Below, piece after piece: positions 25,981 through 28,722 of a DNA stretch of 28,722 bases. The notes under the pieces are model-generated. The model was not told where the DNA came from and did no database searches. It saw nothing but the letters and a program-made list of their open reading frames with translations. A program made the position numbers and the translations under genes. This DNA is from GCA-002840305 sp964394905 (GTDB taxonomy: Bacteria > Patescibacteriota > Patescibacteriia > Patescibacteriales > UBA12465): the NCBI GenBank assembly GCA_964394905.1, contig CAYMZF010000007.1:1-28722 (forward strand), in the 5' to 3' direction. The stretch's first letter is position 1. Each line of letters opens with the position of its first letter.

Positions 25981-26433
25981 TTATAAAATTCTTTTTATTA
26001 ATATGGAGACATTAGAGTAATAGCCCGGGTAATATTTAGAATCAATATTATCTAAGCTAAAATTTAGTTGACCTTTTTGTTCTTTCTGAATAAAGGGAAT
26101 GTTGATATCTTCATCAACAACAATAAACGGATCTCCGGGAGCTAAAACAATTTCTCTCCCTTCTAATCCAGGATATTTTTCTGCAAACAAAGCTAAATCA
26201 ATAATATTAGCTCGAGTAAAATTACCTCTAAATACTCCGATGTCGGTTAGTCTTACTTTACCGGTAATGTCCAAAAAACCTATTTCCATATTCATCTTTT
26301 CATAAATAAGTTTATCATCTAAACTGTTAATTTTATGATCTATGAAAGAATAAGAACTATTTTTTAAGATTTGCGACAATCTCCGATCATTGGTACATTC
26401 TATAGTACCGAAAAAAGTTTCTTTTATTTCCAT
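25981..26433 (-). CDS. Hypothetical protein, 150 residues
   Basis: Not recognised. It has no signal peptide or membrane helix. The sequence is mixed alpha/beta, with blocks GFLDITGKVRLTDIGVFRGNFTRANIID in the centre and REIVLAPGDPFIVVDEDIN towards the C-terminus, a pattern of beta strands that could form a small barrel. Gene reality is supported by a near-consensus promoter (TTGACA, 17-nt spacer, TAATAT), a leader of about 50 nt, and an apparent operon with the Cys-rich gene 29 bp downstream. No Shine-Dalgarno. Function unknown. Confidence 0.72.
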   Translation of the reverse strand: MEIKETFFGTIECTNDRRLSQILKNSSYSFIDHKINSLDDKLIYEKMNMEIGFLDITGKVRLTDIGVFRGNFTRANIIDLALFAEKYPGLEGREIVLAPGDPFIVVDEDINIPFIQKEQKGQLNFSLDNIDSKYYPGYYSNVSILIKRIL

Positions 26434-26489
26434 GATTTATTTTTTTGTTGGTTTGTATTTTATATTATAAATGTGCTAATTAATCACTA

Positions 26490-26518
26490 ATATTACAATT
26501 ATTATTTTTGTTTGTCAA
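26490..26518 (-). promoter_or_regulatory. Strong promoter of the two-gene orphan operon
   Basis: On the minus strand a perfect TTGACA (26513-26518), a 17-nt spacer and TAATAT (26490-26495). Initiation is expected near 26483, with a leader of about 50 nt to the ATG at 26433. Confidence 0.75.
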
Positions 26519-26532
26519 TTGTTGTTTAAAAA

Positions 26533-28611
26533 TTATTTTTTAACCCCACCAAAAGTTCCAGTCGGAGCGTTAATACTTGAATCTCTGTTCATAGAATAAC
26601 CGTCAGTGTCGCTTATAACATCAGCTATTTGAGTAGCATTACTGAAGCTTTCCTTGCTTATCGCTATATCACTACCACCGGTTAAAGTAATGGTTAAAGT
26701 TCTACCACTGGAATTAAGCGCTAACTTAGTAATATAATTACCAGAATTTTTAACCGAACCCATATCAAAAGTAGTTATTCCCTTAATTGTTACAACTCCG
26801 TTTGAATCAACGCTAACACCACCGATGGCATCGTACAAAATATTTTCTACATCATCATCTTCTCTTAAACTACCATTTACAGAAATTGGATCAATCTCTT
26901 CGCTAAAAATAATTTTTATATAATCATCCACATCAATATAACCGTCATCACCTTTATTATAGACGGTAATAGATGAAATATAGGGCGAACCGTCATCACT
27001 ATCTTCATCATCTACAAAGGTTCCGCCAAAAGTTCCTTTAGCGTCACAGACATTCGTACTTTTTGCCATTTTATTACCATCAACATCTTTTATAGTATTA
27101 GCAATTTGATTAACTGTAGCAAAAGTTTCATTAGTAATTTTAATATCATTACCATTAGTTAAAGTTATGGTTAATATTTTTCCGGTATCATTTAAACTTT
27201 GTTTAACTGTAAAAGTTCCGGCTGCCGCTACTGTACCGATATCAAACGTAGCGATATTTTTTATAGTAATCACTCCAGCCGAAGACACACTTACTCCACC
27301 GGTGCTAGAGTACAAAACTCCAGATACCGATGAACCGGTAGTTAAATTACTATTTATTGAAGTCGGACTAACAGCTTCATCAAAAGTAATAGTTATATAA
27401 TCATCAATATCAATATAACCGTCATTACCTCCATCAGAAACTCTAAGCGATGAAATAGAAGGACCACCGTCAACTACTCCACCAAAGGTTCCGGTCGGAT
27501 TGGTTATATCAGCGTCACCTTTCAATTTATAACCATTAGTATCGGCTATAGTTCCACCTAATTGAGTAGTTAGAGAGAAATTTTCTTTAGCAATTTTTAT
27601 ATCATTACCTTCGGTCAAAGTGATAGTCAGTACTGTTCCTTTAGAATTAAGAGCAACTTTAGTTTTAAAATTTCCTAAACTTTCCAAGTCTCCGATATCA
27701 AAAGTAACTATACCTTTAATAACAATATATCCTTCCAGTGAAATACTTACTCCACCGATGTTATTATAAGGAACATCGGAAACATAACTACCTTTTTTTA
27801 AATTATCATTAATGGATGTCGGATTAATAGCTTCACTAAAAGTAATGGCGATAGAATCTTTAAGATCAATATATCCTTTATCACCTCCATTAGAAATTTT
27901 TATTGATTTAATATAAATACCGCTTTTTATTTCCGTATCAGTAGAATCAGAATTAGAGGATGATGAATCAGAATCGGAAGTTTCTTCTCCAACCGTTTCT
28001 ATTTTATTTAAATTATCATTGGAAATTCCCAAACCTAAAGATCGCATAACACTTAAAGCGTCAGCCGGATCACCTAAATAATATCTTTTATTATCGTTAG
28101 GGTTAATATACCAAGCCTCACCGTTAGCCTGAACTTGCAAAAAAATTTTACCAACTTGATTTTTGGCAAAATTATTATCAATTATCTTATTAACATTCTT
28201 GTTTTGTGGATTATACCCTTGTAGCACTTCAGTTTTATCGCTAAAACCGTCACCATCAGAATCAGTTTTAGACGGACTAGTTCCTAAAGATAATTCAATA
28301 GAATCAGATAATCCATCACTGTCGGAATCAACGCCGTTATTTAAATTCATATCGGCTACCGGAATTTTAGCTAAATTATCATCGGTGATACCAATACCAA
28401 AATCTTTCAAAACTAAAAACGCGTCAGCCGGACGTCCTAAACTGACCTTTTGACCGCTTGACGGATCAACATACCAAGCTTCACCTCGAGACTCAACTTG
28501 CAACAATATTTTACCTTTTACGCTTTGACTTAAATTAGAAGCGCTTACCGGTAAAACAATAAAAAATAAAGCTAATAGTATAAATATATTAAGGATAAAA
28601 AATTTTTTCAT
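26533..28611 (-). CDS. Secreted repeat protein: two GEAWY-type repeats, TSP3-like calcium motifs, three tandem beta domains
   Basis: With the chosen start the protein has 692 residues. Residues 1-24 are a signal peptide (MKKFFILNIFILLALFFIVLPVSA). Two copies of a short unit, ILLQVESRGEAWYVDP..LGRPADAF and IFLQVQANGEAWYINP..LGDPADAL, lie at about 35-85 and 145-195. Between them are thrombospondin type 3-like calcium motifs, DSDSDGLSDSIE and DSDGDGFSDKTE. An acidic/Ser linker leads to three tandem units of about 147 residues (near 230-375, 384-530, 542-689). Each has GYID, ITFSEAI-like strands with PTSIN, TLTITLT.GNDI, and a GTFGG end, suggesting Ig-like beta-sandwiches. An in-frame ATG at 28692 is rejected because it lies in the upstream gene's terminator. 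Its own promoter and position suggest a single gene. Probably surface-exposed; partner unknown. Confidence 0.85.
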   Translation of the reverse strand: MKKFFILNIFILLALFFIVLPVSASNLSQSVKGKILLQVESRGEAWYVDPSSGQKVSLGRPADAFLVLKDFGIGITDDNLAKIPVADMNLNNGVDSDSDGLSDSIELSLGTSPSKTDSDGDGFSDKTEVLQGYNPQNKNVNKIIDNNFAKNQVGKIFLQVQANGEAWYINPNDNKRYYLGDPADALSVMRSLGLGISNDNLNKIETVGEETSDSDSSSSNSDSTDTEIKSGIYIKSIKISNGGDKGYIDLKDSIAITFSEAINPTSINDNLKKGSYVSDVPYNNIGGVSISLEGYIVIKGIVTFDIGDLESLGNFKTKVALNSKGTVLTITLTEGNDIKIAKENFSLTTQLGGTIADTNGYKLKGDADITNPTGTFGGVVDGGPSISSLRVSDGGNDGYIDIDDYITITFDEAVSPTSINSNLTTGSSVSGVLYSSTGGVSVSSAGVITIKNIATFDIGTVAAAGTFTVKQSLNDTGKILTITLTNGNDIKITNETFATVNQIANTIKDVDGNKMAKSTNVCDAKGTFGGTFVDDEDSDDGSPYISSITVYNKGDDGYIDVDDYIKIIFSEEIDPISVNGSLREDDDVENILYDAIGGVSVDSNGVVTIKGITTFDMGSVKNSGNYITKLALNSSGRTLTITLTGGSDIAISKESFSNATQIADVISDTDGYSMNRDSSINAPTGTFGGVKK

Positions 28612-28642
28612 ATTTGATAAATTAATAATCTTTGCTGATATT

Positions 28643-28671
28643 ATTATAATATTAAAAGGGATAAATGTAAA
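28643..28671 (-). promoter_or_regulatory. Promoter of the secreted repeat protein gene
   Basis: On the minus strand TTTACA (28666-28671), a 17-nt spacer and a perfect TATAAT (28643-28648). Initiation near 28636 leaves a 25-nt leader and excludes the upstream ATG at 28692. Confidence 0.75.
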
Positions 28672-28678
28672 TTGAATT

Positions 28679-28720
28679 AAAAAAAGCCCCAAACGAATAC
28701 AAATAAATAATCGTGGGGCT
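28679..28720 (-). terminator. Terminator of a minus-strand gene lying beyond the window
   Basis: AGCCCCA (28685-28691) pairs with TGGGGCT (28714-28720) around a 22-nt loop. On the minus strand it runs into seven T (forward A run 28679-28685). Confidence 0.8.
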
Positions 28721-28722
28721 GG

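Noticed and set aside
28612..28692. 27-residue extension of the secreted repeat protein from an ATG at 28692
   Set aside because: It would start within the upstream gene's terminator and before the -10 at 28643; the later start gives a proper signal peptide.

Overview
The window looks like a chromosomal stretch of a low-GC member of the Candidate Phyla Radiation (Patescibacteria), most likely on the Parcubacteria side. That placement is inferred from the gene set, the AT-rich composition, the A/T-rich translation leaders with almost no Shine-Dalgarno sequences, and the large secreted proteins built from repeats. The standard bacterial code fits every gene, so there is no sign of UGA recoding. 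Nothing indicates a plasmid, prophage, insertion sequence or CRISPR array.

Layout from left to right. At 1-907 is the N-terminal part of a membrane-anchored beta-rich protein that runs off the window. Next come dnaE (997-4602, minus) and a minus-strand parA-parB operon (4899-6546), which ends in a 43-codon membrane peptide gene and a terminator. A compact plus-strand block follows: tRNA-Leu(CAA) with its own promoter, then a dGTPase-family HD hydrolase gene, closed by a bidirectional terminator. Facing it is a minus-strand surface-glycan operon: polyprenyl-phosphate sugar-1-phosphate transferase, two GT4 glycosyltransferases, and mnmA (tRNA 2-thiolation) as the last gene. The RNase P RNA gene (rnpB, about 12875-13254, minus) lies directly upstream of this operon.

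Upstream of rnpB is a two-gene unit for a membrane-anchored protein and a 1388-residue secreted protein (permuted NlpC/P60-like domain, two lamin-tail domains, two LamG-like domains). Its intergenic leader is rich in inverted repeats. Then comes an asnS - small two-TM protein - GH3-family adenylating enzyme operon, a YgjP-like metallopeptidase, two convergent unrecognised small genes sharing a bidirectional terminator, typA/bipA with an attenuator-like leader, two more unrecognised small genes, and a secreted protein with TSP3-type calcium motifs and three tandem beta repeats.

How it fits together: housekeeping genes (replication, segregation, tRNA processing and modification, Asn-tRNA synthesis, ribosome-associated GTPase) are interleaved with cell-surface construction genes (lipid-linked glycan priming and elongation, two large secreted proteins). 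Such surface genes are common in small-genome epibiotic bacteria that interact with a host cell. Nothing in the window is a defence system or secondary-metabolite cluster that I can recognise. The least explained parts are the secreted NlpC-LTD-LamG protein with its membrane partner and structured leader, the asnS-GH3 operon, the SD-led 43-residue peptide behind parB, and four small orphan genes in two or three units with near-consensus promoters.
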